A stretch of DNA of 64,000 bases from Agathobaculum ammoniilyticum (lineage in GTDB: Bacteria; Bacillota; Clostridia; Oscillospirales; Butyricicoccaceae). Location: assembly GCF_025567315.1 (NCBI RefSeq), contig NZ_JAOQJE010000008.1:1-64000 (forward strand), in the 5' to 3' direction. Each line of letters opens with the position of its first letter. Within the stretch, counting starts at the first letter, position 1. The translations under genes were made by a program, and so were the position numbers. The notes beneath the pieces are model-generated. The model saw only the letters and a program-made list of their open reading frames with translations. It did no database searches and was not told the DNA's origin. Positions 14,639 through 24,073 of the stretch are shown piece after piece.

Positions 14639-15449
14639 CAGGCCGGCAAGCGAAAAAATGCGCATCATACACGATACCAAGCGGCCTATGTTGAGCGACT
14701 ATATCGAGACGCTGTTCGATGATTTCATCGAACTGCACGGCGACCGCTATTTCGCGGACGACCACGCGATCATGGCGGGCATCGGCTGGTTGAACGGCAC
14801 GCCGGTAACCGTGATCGGCCACCGCAAGGGCCGCACGATTGAGCAGAATATGGACGCGAACTTCGGCATGGCCAATCCGGAGGGCTATCGCAAGGCGCTG
14901 CGTCTTGCGCACCAGGCGGAAAAGTTCCGCCGCCCAGTCATCAATTTTGTGGATACCTCGGGCGCATACCCGGGCGTGGGCGCGGAGGAGCGCGGGCAGG
15001 GCGAGGCGATCGCCCGCTGCCTTTATGAGTTTATCGAGCTGAAGACGCCGGTGATTTCAATTGTCACGGGCGAGGGCGGCTCGGGCGGCGCGCTGGCGCT
15101 GGCTGTGGCCGACCGCGTGCTGATGCTGGAAAACGCGATCTATTCGGTCGTTTCGCCGCGCGGCTGCGCGTCTATCCTGTGGAAAGACCCTACGCGCGAG
15201 GGAGAGGCCGCGGACGCGCTGCGCATCACCGCGCAGGACCTGTACGAATTCGGCATGATCGAGGGCATCATACCGGAGGGGCAGTCGGGCTCACAACTGA
15301 TCCGCAACGTGGGCCGCGCGCTGCGCGACACGCTCGCGGAACTGGCGGCCGAGCCGGATATGGATACGATGCTGCAAAAACGGTATGAAAAATTCCGTAA
15401 GATCGGAGTTTTCAGACAAATAAAACAAGAAGAAATCGAAGGAGTGTAG
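14628..15449 (+). CDS. accA: Acetyl-CoA carboxylase carboxyltransferase alpha subunit AccA
   Basis: A 273-residue partner of AccD. Motifs ELHGDRYFADD, VIGHRKGRT, FVDTSGAYPGVGAEERGQ and EGGSGGAL are typical of AccA. I chose the ATG at 14628, inside the end of accD; a frame extending further upstream has no better start. It ends four bases before acpP. The shorter N-terminus compared with E. coli AccA is usual in clostridia. Confidence 0.95.
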   Translation: MKNNRPASEKMRIIHDTKRPMLSDYIETLFDDFIELHGDRYFADDHAIMAGIGWLNGTPVTVIGHRKGRTIEQNMDANFGMANPEGYRKALRLAHQAEKFRRPVINFVDTSGAYPGVGAEERGQGEAIARCLYEFIELKTPVISIVTGEGGSGGALALAVADRVLMLENAIYSVVSPRGCASILWKDPTREGEAADALRITAQDLYEFGMIEGIIPEGQSGSQLIRNVGRALRDTLAELAAEPDMDTMLQKRYEKFRKIGVFRQIKQEEIEGV

Positions 15450-15453
15450 ACCC

Positions 15454-15681
15454 ATGTTTGAAAAGATCTGCGAGCTGCTGGCTGACAAGTTTGACGCTGA
15501 TGCTTCTACCATGACCATGGACACCAAAATCAAGGAGGACCTGAACGCGGACTCCCTCGACGTTGTCGAGCTGATGATGGACTTGGAGGAGAACTTCGGC
15601 ATTACCATTTCCGATGAGGAAGCGACCCAGATGAGCACCATCGGCGATATCGTCAAGTATATTGAGGAGCATCAGGACTGA
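15454..15681 (+). CDS. acpP: Acyl carrier protein AcpP
   Basis: A 75-residue acidic four-helix carrier with the phosphopantetheine-binding serine in ADSLDVVELMM (about residue 36). It holds growing acyl chains for all Fab enzymes. GGAGTG lies before the ATG. Ending the operon with acpP, rather than placing it after fabH, is a variation in gene order. The terminator at 15701-15735 follows. Confidence 0.95.
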   Translation: MFEKICELLADKFDADASTMTMDTKIKEDLNADSLDVVELMMDLEENFGITISDEEATQMSTIGDIVKYIEEHQD

Positions 15682-15700
15682 TTTTGCCAAAGAGGAAAAA

Positions 15701-15735
15701 GGCTTCGGAACCCTATGGTTCCGAAGCCTTTTTTT
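15701..15735 (+). terminator. Terminator of the fatty acid operon
   Basis: Stem GGCTTCGGAACC/GGTTCCGAAGCC (15701-15712 with 15717-15728), loop CTAT, then seven T. Confidence 0.9.
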
Positions 15736-15771
15736 GCTCTGCCGGACGCTGCCGGCTTTACCTGTTTTTTG

Positions 15772-15800
15772 TTGCAACAGGGGATGGTATCTGTTATAGT
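15772..15800 (+). promoter_or_regulatory. Promoter of the 15824 membrane protein gene
   Basis: TTGCAA (15772-15777), 17-base spacer, TATAGT (15795-15800), 23 bases before the start codon. Confidence 0.6.
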
Positions 15801-15823
15801 GAAAGAAAAGGGAGGAGATCGGG

Positions 15824-16390
15824 ATGGAAGAGAATTTAGAGGGAATCCAGCGGCCGGTTTACCGGAACCTGCGGATCATCTGGCAGGTGCAGGTGATTGG
15901 CTTTGTGTTTTCGTTTTTTGATAACATTCTGGTCACGGTGGCCGGCATTGTTTTGCTTATCGTGCGGATTGTGCAGGTGCGCGCGCTGGCCGACGTATCG
16001 GATGGGATGGCGCGCGCATACCGTGTGCTGATCACCGGACTGGCGCTGACGGTTGGGTGTTCGTTGCTCGGGCTGCTGGCGTTCGGCTCGATACTGAGCG
16101 TTATCTTTGCGCTGGCCGCGCTGGCAGGGGCGATTGTACTGCTCGTTGCAGATTATTATTTTTATTTCGGACTGGACGACTTGGCTGCCTTGCGCGGCTA
16201 TGCTTATCCGCAGGGTCGCATCAAACGGTGTTTCTGGCTGTCTCTGATTGGCGGGGTGGTCGTCGGAATCACGGAACAGTTGGGGGCGGCTTGGTTTGCA
16301 GAAGCATGCAATATTGTGATAACGGTTATCACGCTGGTGCTGCTCTGGCAGTACCTTGAGGCGGTCAAACAGGCCGAGCAGAACGCATAG
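15824..16390 (+). CDS. Hypothetical membrane protein, about five TM segments
   Basis: The 188-residue protein is not recognised. After a short charged N-terminus it has hydrophobic segments near 25-48, 68-90, 95-115, 137-150 and 160-178 joined by short loops, with the aromatic stretch VADYYFYFGLDDLAALRGY in the middle. GGGAGGAG precedes the ATG and it has its own promoter and terminator, so it is a single-gene unit. No catalytic motif or neighbour suggests a function. Confidence 0.7.
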   Translation: MEENLEGIQRPVYRNLRIIWQVQVIGFVFSFFDNILVTVAGIVLLIVRIVQVRALADVSDGMARAYRVLITGLALTVGCSLLGLLAFGSILSVIFALAALAGAIVLLVADYYFYFGLDDLAALRGYAYPQGRIKRCFWLSLIGGVVVGITEQLGAAWFAEACNIVITVITLVLLWQYLEAVKQAEQNA

Positions 16391-16393
16391 CAA

Positions 16394-16423
16394 AAAGAGG
16401 ACGGAAATTTTTCCGTCCTCTTT
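16394..16423. terminator. Bidirectional terminator
   Basis: Stem AAAGAGGACGGAAA/TTTCCGTCCTCTTT (16394-16407 with 16410-16423) between convergent genes. Confidence 0.75.
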
Positions 16424-16439
16424 GCTTGTCCATCCGTCC

Positions 16440-16826
16440 TCAGCCTCTGACCGCGATGACTTCCACCTCGACCTTTGCGCCGAGCGGCAGCGCCGCGACC
16501 TGCACGCAGGAGCGCGCGGGCGGATTTTCGGGGAAATACTTGGCATACACGCCGTTGAACGCCGCGAAATCATTGATGTCGGACAGGAAGCAGGTGGTCT
16601 TGACCACACGGTCGAACGCCACGCCGCCCTGGGCGAGTACATAATGCAGGTTTTTCATGACCTGTTCGGTCTGCTCCTCGATGGTAGCGGCCTCGATCTT
16701 GCCGGTCTTAGGGTCGATCGGCACCTGGCCGGAGGTGAAGATCAGGTTGCCCGTGACAACGGCCTGGGAATACGGGCCGACCGCCTTGGGCGCGAAATCG
16801 GAATGAAGAACTTCTTTAATTGCCAT
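16440..16826 (-). CDS. ridA: RidA family enamine/imine deaminase
   Basis: The 128-residue protein fits RidA (YjgF/YER057c/UK114): GPYSQAVVTGNLIFTSGQVPIDPKTG, the central KTTCFLSD, and the arginine motif PPARSCVQVAALPLGAKVEVEVIA that binds the carboxylate of the substrate. RidA hydrolyses reactive 2-aminoacrylate formed by PLP enzymes. AAGGAG lies ten bases before the ATG. It follows typA on the same strand after 43 bases and may be cotranscribed with it. Confidence 0.92.
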   Translation of the reverse strand: MAIKEVLHSDFAPKAVGPYSQAVVTGNLIFTSGQVPIDPKTGKIEAATIEEQTEQVMKNLHYVLAQGGVAFDRVVKTTCFLSDINDFAAFNGVYAKYFPENPPARSCVQVAALPLGAKVEVEVIAVRG

Positions 16827-16869
16827 GGTGGAAAAACTCCTTTATTGAAATGGTTTTGGTTGAACAGGA

Positions 16870-18696
<1,827 letters not shown>

Positions 18697-18993
18697 GTAT
18701 ATTCCTCCATCAGCGGAAAATTTTCGTGCAGATATTATTATACTGTTTTTTTAGTGGTTTTTCCACTTGTTTTATCATCAAAAATAGTGCGATATAAAGG
18801 TATAAAACTGTCAATATTTGCGATTTCCGCACGGTTACGCAACGCTTGCGGCGGGGAACGGGAAGACGCGCCGGCCCTGCGTCCGCGCTTGCGGCTGGGA
18901 TTGTAGTATGGACGGAAAAAACGCGCCCTATGCCGCGGCGGCACCCGCCTCGCCGGACGGAGCGAAAAAAATTAAAAAAATTTGGATAAAAGC
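18697..18993. other. Intergenic DNA between typA and tRNA-Gln
   Basis: About 300 bases with no credible gene. The part next to typA (to about 18830) is AT-rich and must hold the typA promoter; a minus-strand TTGACA lies near 18820 but without a good -10 at the right distance. AGTGG/CCACT with a T-rich flank near 18751-18765 looks like a weak plus-strand terminator. 18840-18960 is GC-rich and featureless. Confidence 0.4.
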
Positions 18994-19023
18994 TTGACTT
19001 TGCGGCAAAACCTATTGTATAAT
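18994..19023 (+). promoter_or_regulatory. Promoter of tRNA-Gln
   Basis: TTGACT (18994-18999), 18-base spacer, TATAAT (19018-19023), 33 bases before the mature 5' end. Confidence 0.75.
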
Positions 19024-19055
19024 ACTTTCTGTCAGTTTGACTGGCAAGCATTGAT

Positions 19056-19129
19056 AGCCGAATTGTGTAAAGGTAGCACGACAGACTCTGACTCTGTTTG
19101 TGAGGGTTCGAATCCTTCTTCGGCTGCCA
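19056..19129 (+). tRNA. tRNA-Gln (anticodon CUG)
   Basis: The acceptor arms AGCCGAA and TTCGGCT pair fully, discriminator G is followed by an encoded CCA, the D-arm carries AAAGGTAGCAC, the anticodon stem ACAGA/TCTGT holds the loop CTCTGAC with CTG at positions 34-36, and the T-arm has GGTTCGAATCC. 74 bases including CCA. Confidence 0.9.
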
Positions 19130-19137
19130 CTGAAAAA

Positions 19138-19169
19138 GCAGCTTTCCTTTGCGGAAAGCTGCTTTTTTT
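19138..19169. terminator. Terminator after tRNA-Gln, likely bidirectional
   Basis: Stem GCAGCTTTCC/GGAAAGCTGC (19138-19147 with 19153-19162), seven T downstream and five A upstream. It can also end the minus-strand aldo/keto reductase transcript. Confidence 0.85.
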
Positions 19170-19214
19170 CTGATTCAGACACAGGCTTGCGCGCGGGTCG
19201 TGCCGCCCTTTCCA

Positions 19215-20063
19215 TTAATATACCAGGTGATCGGGGTCAAGTCCGGACCATCCGCAGCCGGTCAGGGCGTCCAACGTCCGCATATCTGCTTCGTCAAGCG
19301 AAAAATCAAAAAGCCGTGCGTTTTCCGCAATGCGGGCGGGCGTGACGCTTTTGGGAAGCGGGATCACGTCATGCTGCAGCGCCCAGCGCAGACAGAGCTG
19401 CGCGACCGAGCGGCCGTATTTTTCCGACATGGCCTGGATTTCTGGCACCTGGAATATGCGGCCCGAGCCAAGCGGGCTCCAGCCCTCGACGGCCATGCCG
19501 TGCGTGCGGCAGAACGATACGGTTTCCTGCTGCGCCATGCCGGGATGGAACTCGATCTGGTCAACCATGGGCTTGACCGTACAGGAGCGCAGGATGTTTT
19601 CGATATGCCTGGGCCGGAAGTTTGACAGGCCGATCGCGCGGACCTTGCCGGCCTGATACAACGCCTCAAACGCGCGCCAGGTTTCAAGGTTGACCTCCTG
19701 CCAGTTGTCAAAGTATTTGGGGTCGTGCGGCCAGTGGATCAGGTAAAGATCCACATAATCCGTTCCCAGCGCGCAGAGAGAGCGGTCGCATGCGGCGAGC
19801 GTGGAACGGTAGCCCTGATCGGGATTCCACAGCTTTGTGGTGAGGAAAAGCGCGCCGCGCGGGATGCCGGAGGCGGCGACGGCCTCGCCCACGGCCTGTT
19901 CATTGTGGTAGGCGGTTGCGGTGTCGATATGCCGGTATCCCGCGGCGAGCGCAGCGGCAACCGAAGCGGCCGCCTGACTGGCGGGCGTTTTCCATGTGCC
20001 GAAGCCGACACAGGGGATGGCGGTGCCGTTTGCAAGCGGGATGCGGTCCTGGATATGGTTCAT
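19215..20063 (-). CDS. Aldo/keto reductase
   Basis: The 282-residue NADPH-dependent reductase shows the family set: GFGTWKTP near the start, DTATAYHNE with catalytic Asp and Tyr, TKLWNPDQGY with the Lys, LIHWPHDPKY with the His, IGLSNFRPRHIE and the cofactor region PLPKSVTPARIAEN. It reduces small aldehydes or ketones; the natural substrate cannot be told. The ATG at 20063 has AAGGAG nine bases upstream. Confidence 0.9.
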   Translation of the reverse strand: MNHIQDRIPLANGTAIPCVGFGTWKTPASQAAASVAAALAAGYRHIDTATAYHNEQAVGEAVAASGIPRGALFLTTKLWNPDQGYRSTLAACDRSLCALGTDYVDLYLIHWPHDPKYFDNWQEVNLETWRAFEALYQAGKVRAIGLSNFRPRHIENILRSCTVKPMVDQIEFHPGMAQQETVSFCRTHGMAVEGWSPLGSGRIFQVPEIQAMSEKYGRSVAQLCLRWALQHDVIPLPKSVTPARIAENARLFDFSLDEADMRTLDALTGCGWSGLDPDHLVY

Positions 20064-20135
20064 GGCGCTGGCTCCTTTTTCACATCTTTTCCTCAGTATA
20101 GCATAAACCGCGCCGCGCGGCAACAAAAGGCGCCG

Positions 20136-20831
20136 CTACGCCTGTTTAAGCGCGTCGCGCAGCTTCTCCAGCGCCCGCTTTTCGATGCGGGATACATAGC
20201 TTCGGGAGATCCCGAGCTGCTTGGCGATCTCCCGCTGGGGCAGCGGGGCGGGCAGTCCCAGACCGTAACGCAGGCGGATGATCTCACGCTCTCGCGGGGA
20301 GAGACTGTGAGCGAGCGCTTGGTGCATGGCGTCATACCGGTCGTGGTCGTCAACCGCGGAAAGCCCGTCGTCCTCACAGCAGATTACGTCCTGCAGCGCG
20401 AGCGCGTTGCCGTCCCCGTCGGTGTCCAGCGCGTCCGAGAGCGACAGCTCGCCCGCGGATTTCCGCTTTTGGCGGAAGTGCATGAGCAGCTCGTTTTGGA
20501 TACATTTGGAGGCATAGGTGGCCAGCTTGATGTTTTTATCCGGCTTGAAGGTGTTGACTGCCTTGATCAGCCCGATGGTGCCGATCGAGATTAAGTCGTC
20601 CTGTTCGGCGCTGGCGGCATAATATTTTTTGACGATATGCGCGACCAGCCGTAGGTTGTGCTCGATCAGCAGCGCGCGGGCCTTTTCATCCCCCTCCTCC
20701 TGCATCCGGCGCAGTAGCCGGCTCTCTTCTTCCGGCGTGAGCGGCTTGGGGAAGGAACCGTCTGCGCCCTGCACGCGCAGGACGAAGAAAAAGAATGCGC
20801 CGCCGAGCGCGAGCAGGGCGGGAAACAGCAT
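20136..20831 (-). CDS. sigK: RNA polymerase sporulation sigma factor SigK
   Basis: The 231-residue protein starts with a hydrophobic pro-sequence (MLFPALLALGGAFFFFVLRVQG) followed by PKPLTPEEE, as in pro-sigma-K, then region 2 (LIEHNLRLVAHIVKKYY, DLISIGTIGLIKAV, FKPDKNIKLATYASKCIQNE) and region 4 with a helix-turn-helix (REIAKQLGISRSYVSRIEKRALEKL). It directs late mother-cell genes in sporulation. The gene is in one piece, with no skin-like element. The ATG at 20831 follows a GAGGTG site; a longer frame upstream is not used. Confidence 0.9.
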   Translation of the reverse strand: MLFPALLALGGAFFFFVLRVQGADGSFPKPLTPEEESRLLRRMQEEGDEKARALLIEHNLRLVAHIVKKYYAASAEQDDLISIGTIGLIKAVNTFKPDKNIKLATYASKCIQNELLMHFRQKRKSAGELSLSDALDTDGDGNALALQDVICCEDDGLSAVDDHDRYDAMHQALAHSLSPREREIIRLRYGLGLPAPLPQREIAKQLGISRSYVSRIEKRALEKLRDALKQA

Positions 20832-20910
20832 AGGGCATGCACCTCGTTTCGGTTGGAATACCGCTACCCTATGCGCGCCGCAGGATGTCCTATGCCTGAG
20901 AAAATAGGGC

Positions 20911-20939
20911 TTGTATTTTGGCAAAATATCCAGTATAAT
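20911..20939 (+). promoter_or_regulatory. Promoter of yajC
   Basis: TTGTAT (20911-20916), 17 bases, TATAAT (20934-20939), 40 bases before the yajC start codon. Confidence 0.6.
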
Positions 20940-20978
20940 ATTAATACTAACGGCAAAATGCACGAGGAGGTGTAACAA

Positions 20979-21311
20979 ATGCCAGGTGGACAGGAATACC
21001 TGAATGCAATCATGAGCTTTGCTCCGCTGGTCATTATCATCGTTCTGTTCTATTTCCTGCTGATCCGTCCGCAGCGCAAGCGCGACAAGGCGGAACGCGA
21101 GATGCGCAACTCGATTGCGGTGGGCGATGAGATTTCTACGATCGGCGGCTTCATTGGCCGTGTCGTCAACATCAAGGACGACGTGCTGATCATCGAGTCG
21201 TCGAACGACCGCACCAAGCTCAAGATTTACCGCTGGGCGATCCGCGGCAAGGAGGCCGAGCCGACCGAAACGGTCGAAGCCCCCAAGGATGCCAATAAGG
21301 ACGCTAAGTAA
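20979..21311 (+). CDS. yajC: Preprotein translocase subunit YajC
   Basis: A 110-residue single-span membrane protein: short N-terminus, hydrophobic segment about 14-32 (FAPLVIIIVLFYFLLIRPQRKR) and a cytoplasmic domain with VGDEISTIGGFIGRVVNI. YajC associates with SecDF-YidC at the translocon. The acidic C-terminal tail is longer than the minimum. GAGGAGGTG precedes the ATG. It is the first gene of a likely yajC-TIGR04086-scfA-scfB unit. Confidence 0.88.
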   Translation: MPGGQEYLNAIMSFAPLVIIIVLFYFLLIRPQRKRDKAEREMRNSIAVGDEISTIGGFIGRVVNIKDDVLIIESSNDRTKLKIYRWAIRGKEAEPTETVEAPKDANKDAK

Positions 21312-21373
21312 TATCCTTGATTCTTGCCGAATATGCTAAACTATCATATGTTCGGCGGGAGGATGCGTAAGCT

Positions 21374-21787
21374 ATGAGAAAAACCAATGAGGGCCGGTCG
21401 CCGGCCGGCATTTTGTTGCCGTCCGCAGCGGCTGGCTTGTTGACAACCCTGTTTCTGATGCTGGTGGGAGCGGTTTTTGTCCAGCGCGGGACGCTGGAAG
21501 AAGGGCTGATCGCTCCGGTTGCCCTGGCCTTTCTGGCGCTTGGCTGTCTGGCAGCGGCGTTTATTTCCGCAAAGCGCGCCTCCGGCGGCAGATTCTTCTG
21601 GGCGCTCGGCGCGGGGATGTTGGTTTTTCTGATCCTGCTGGCCACAGGAGCCGCGCTGCTCGACCAGCCGGCACATATCGTACGTATTGCGATCAGCCTG
21701 CTCTGCGCGCTGGCCGCTTCGGCGCTCGGCGGCTTGGCGGGCGCCAGTATGCGCAAGAAAAAGCGTTACAGTCATTTGAAAAAGTAG
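21374..21787 (+). CDS. TIGR04086-like four-TM membrane protein
   Basis: The 137-residue protein has four hydrophobic segments (about 14-37, 46-64, 76-95, 105-125) and a basic C-terminus. Size, topology and the position directly before the SCIFF gene fit TIGR04086, a clostridial membrane family usually found beside the SCIFF system. Its role is unknown; a link to export of the SCIFF product is only suggested by gene order. It ends 12 bases before scfA. Confidence 0.7.
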   Translation: MRKTNEGRSPAGILLPSAAAGLLTTLFLMLVGAVFVQRGTLEEGLIAPVALAFLALGCLAAAFISAKRASGGRFFWALGAGMLVFLILLATGAALLDQPAHIVRIAISLLCALAASALGGLAGASMRKKKRYSHLKK

Positions 21788-21799
21788 GAGGGAATTATC

Positions 21800-21943
21800 A
21801 TGAAGCATGTATCCACGCTGACCTCTGCCACCCTGAAGCAGACCGCGGCCCACGGCGGCTGCGGCGAATGCCAGACTTCCTGCCAGTCCGCCTGCAAGAC
21901 CTCTTGCACGGTGGCCAACCAGAAGTGTGAACACGCGAAGTAA
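21800..21943 (+). CDS. scfA: SCIFF ranthipeptide precursor ScfA
   Basis: The frame encodes 47 residues, MKHVSTLTSATLKQTAAHGG, then six cysteines at 21, 24, 28, 32, 36 and 43 in the pattern GGCGECQTSCQSACKTSC and ANQKCEH. This is the six-cysteine-in-forty-five (SCIFF) family, nearly universal in Clostridia. ScfB links cysteine sulfur to backbone carbons to make thioether bridges. GGAGGGAA lies upstream of the ATG. The mature function is reported to relate to quorum and metabolism regulation in some species and is not established here. Confidence 0.95.
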   Translation: MKHVSTLTSATLKQTAAHGGCGECQTSCQSACKTSCTVANQKCEHAK

Positions 21944-21981
21944 CCGCGGGTTCCATGAAGTCAATCGCAAGGCGTGCCGGT

Positions 21982-22000
21982 CAAGGCGCGCCTTGTTTGC
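21982..22000 (+). terminator. Weak hairpin/attenuator between scfA and scfB
   Basis: The 14-base palindrome CAAGGCGCGCCTTG (21982-21995) is followed by a short T-stretch. It may stop part of the transcripts so that precursor message exceeds maturase message. The T-tract is too poor for a confident terminator. Confidence 0.35.
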
Positions 22001-22024
22001 TGTATTATCGGAGGAAATAATAAA

Positions 22025-23395
22025 ATGATCCATCGTTATGTGAAAAACGGGCTGCACTTCGTGCTGGATGTCAACTCCGGCGCGGTGCATGTGCTGGACG
22101 AGCTGTGCTATGCCGTGTCCGGTCTGATCGATGCCGATATGGCGGAAGCATGCCCGCAGGCGATCGTGGACGCATTGCCGCAGTATCCGGCGGAAGAGGT
22201 GCGCGAGGCCTATGGCGAGCTGTACGAGCTGAAGCGGGCTGGCCTGCTGTTTGCGGAGGACGACTATATCGATGTCAGCCGCTACATACCGGTCGGCGCG
22301 CCGGTCAAGGCGCTTTGCCTGCATGTCGCGCATGACTGCAACCTCAGGTGCAAATACTGCTTTGCATCCACTGGCGATTTCGGCCAGGGGCGCAAGATTA
22401 TGCCGCCGGAGATTGCGAAAAAGGCGATCGATTTTGTGATCGCGCGTTCGGGAAAGCGGCATAATATCGAGGTGGACTTCTTCGGCGGCGAGCCGCTGAT
22501 GGCGTGGGATACGGTTGTCCAGACGGTCGATTATGCCCGCAGTCTGGAGGAAAAGCATGGCAAAAAGTTCCGCTTTACCATCACCACCAACGGTTTGCTG
22601 CTTGATGCGGACAAGCAGGCGTATATCAACGAGAATATGGATAACGTCGTGCTCTCACTCGACGGGCGCCCGTCGGTCAACGATGAGTTCCGCAAGACCG
22701 TGTCCGGCGCGGGCAGCTATGACGTGATTGTACCTAAGTTCAAGGCGCTGGTCGATGCCCGTGATCCGGAAAAGGACTATTATGCGCGGGGTACGTTCAC
22801 CTCGCACAACCTGGACTTTGCCGAGGACGTCGTCCATATTGCGGACGCGGGCTTCAACCGCCTTTCGGTCGAGCCGGTCACAGCGGACCCGGGCTGCGGC
22901 TATGACCTGACCGAGGCCGACCTGCCCCAGATAGAGGCCGAGTACGACCGCCTGACCGAGATCATGCTGGAGCGGAGAAAGGCGGGGAAGCCGTTCTCAT
23001 TTTTTCACTTCATGGTCGATCTGGACCAGGGACCGTGCGTGGTCAAGCGGCTGCGCGGCTGCGGCGCGGGCTACGAGTATGTCGCGGTCACGCCGGACGG
23101 CGACATCTATCCCTGCCACCAGTTTGTCGGCAAGGAGGAATTCAAGCAGGGCAGCGTACTCGACCAGTCGTTCGATATGGACATCGCGGCCCGTTTTGCT
23201 GGCATGAATATTTATTCGCGCCCCAAGTGTCAGAAATGCTGGGCAAAGTTCTACTGCTCGGGCGGATGCTCGGCGGCAAATTACAATATGAACCACGATA
23301 TGAACGATTCCTACGATCTGGGCTGCGAAATGGAGCGCAAACGCCTGGAATGTGCAATCTACTTGAAAGCAATGGATAAAATGTGCAATAATTGA
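22025..23395 (+). CDS. scfB: Radical SAM SCIFF maturase ScfB
   Basis: A 456-residue radical SAM enzyme that forms thioether cross-links in ScfA. An N-terminal RRE-like peptide-recognition part is followed by the iron-sulfur motif CNLRCKYCF (about residues 105-113), the GGEPL motif, and a C-terminal SPASM/twitch region with the cysteine clusters CGAGYEYVAVTPDGDIYPCHQ and CQKCWAKFYCSGGCSAAN for two auxiliary clusters. GGAGG precedes the ATG at 22025. It directly follows its substrate gene. Confidence 0.95.
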   Translation: MIHRYVKNGLHFVLDVNSGAVHVLDELCYAVSGLIDADMAEACPQAIVDALPQYPAEEVREAYGELYELKRAGLLFAEDDYIDVSRYIPVGAPVKALCLHVAHDCNLRCKYCFASTGDFGQGRKIMPPEIAKKAIDFVIARSGKRHNIEVDFFGGEPLMAWDTVVQTVDYARSLEEKHGKKFRFTITTNGLLLDADKQAYINENMDNVVLSLDGRPSVNDEFRKTVSGAGSYDVIVPKFKALVDARDPEKDYYARGTFTSHNLDFAEDVVHIADAGFNRLSVEPVTADPGCGYDLTEADLPQIEAEYDRLTEIMLERRKAGKPFSFFHFMVDLDQGPCVVKRLRGCGAGYEYVAVTPDGDIYPCHQFVGKEEFKQGSVLDQSFDMDIAARFAGMNIYSRPKCQKCWAKFYCSGGCSAANYNMNHDMNDSYDLGCEMERKRLECAIYLKAMDKMCNN

Positions 23396-23433
23396 GCACA
23401 GTGCCGATTAAGGTGAAGTTTTTGTAAAATTCG

Positions 23434-23463
23434 TTGCAGATGTGGTATATTGTGCCGTATAAT
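23434..23463 (+). promoter_or_regulatory. Promoter of the 23505 gene
   Basis: TTGCAG (23434-23439), 18-base spacer, TATAAT (23458-23463), 41 bases before the start codon. Confidence 0.6.
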
Positions 23464-23504
23464 GAATACTGTATTTTTCAGTGCTTCGTAAAGGAGATGA
23501 TGGT

Positions 23505-23978
23505 ATGCCGCATAATATCCGTGTAGCTGTAATCGGTGAGGATGAATATGTGCCGCGCCTAGTCCGCGCGATTCTGGACCGGCAGATCATCCCCGCCGGC
23601 AATATGTTCCTGTCCGAGCAGGACAAGGCGGCGGTCGAAGCGGCCGCGGGGCGCGGTGTGCAGCTCTGCGAAAGCAGCGCCGCGGCCGTGGTCAACAGCG
23701 AGATCGTGCTGGTCTGCGCATCCAGGCGTGAGATGGGGACCGAGCTTGCGCCGATTTCCCAGTGTACCCGCGGGCGGACGCTGGTCACCATCTGCGACAG
23801 CGGCGCAGTGGATATCGCGTTCGTCAAGGAGCGCGTGGTCTTTGGGACGGAGATCATCGCCGCTACCATCCACCGCGGCGAGGACGGCGGCCTGTATGCG
23901 ACCTATGCGATCGACGACGGAGTGCGGCTGTTCCTGCACCAGCCCTGCCGCGATATGGTGGACGCGCTCTGCCGCTGA
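23505..23978 (+). CDS. Unrecognised 157-residue protein, ProC-like Rossmann fold suspected
   Basis: The chain begins IRVAVIGEDEYVPRLVRAIL and has alternating strands and helices (SEIVLVCASRREM, GRTLVTICDSGAVDIAF), which recalls the NAD-binding half of pyrroline-5-carboxylate reductases. However, the glycine loop is not GxGxxG and there is no dimerisation domain, so it may not bind a dinucleotide. It could be a stand-alone sensor or a degenerate reductase. AAGGAG lies upstream. The end of its transcript overlaps the hairpin at 23999-24073. Confidence 0.55.
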   Translation: MPHNIRVAVIGEDEYVPRLVRAILDRQIIPAGNMFLSEQDKAAVEAAAGRGVQLCESSAAAVVNSEIVLVCASRREMGTELAPISQCTRGRTLVTICDSGAVDIAFVKERVVFGTEIIAATIHRGEDGGLYATYAIDDGVRLFLHQPCRDMVDALCR

Positions 23979-23998
23979 AGCGGGTTCTAAAAATTCCG

Positions 23999-24073
23999 AA
24001 CCGAGAATATGTTGTTTCATGACCTTCCGTGAGGGGGAGACGTATGAAGAAACAGCATATTCTCGGTTTTTTT
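23999..24073 (+). terminator. Terminator-like 20-bp hairpin enclosing the start of the next gene
   Basis: Left arm 23999-24018 and right arm 24049-24068 pair over 20 positions with a single U-G wobble, and TTTTTTT follows. The 30-base loop (24019-24048) contains the Shine-Dalgarno GGGGGA and the ATG at 24044; the right arm is codons 2-9 of that gene. In RNA this would be an intrinsic terminator unless ribosomes hold the arm open. Confidence 0.7.

Noticed and set aside
12374..14680. 768-codon open frame on the minus strand
   Set aside because: Antisense to accC and accD. Composition is typical of a shadow frame and it has no ribosome site or recognisable domain.
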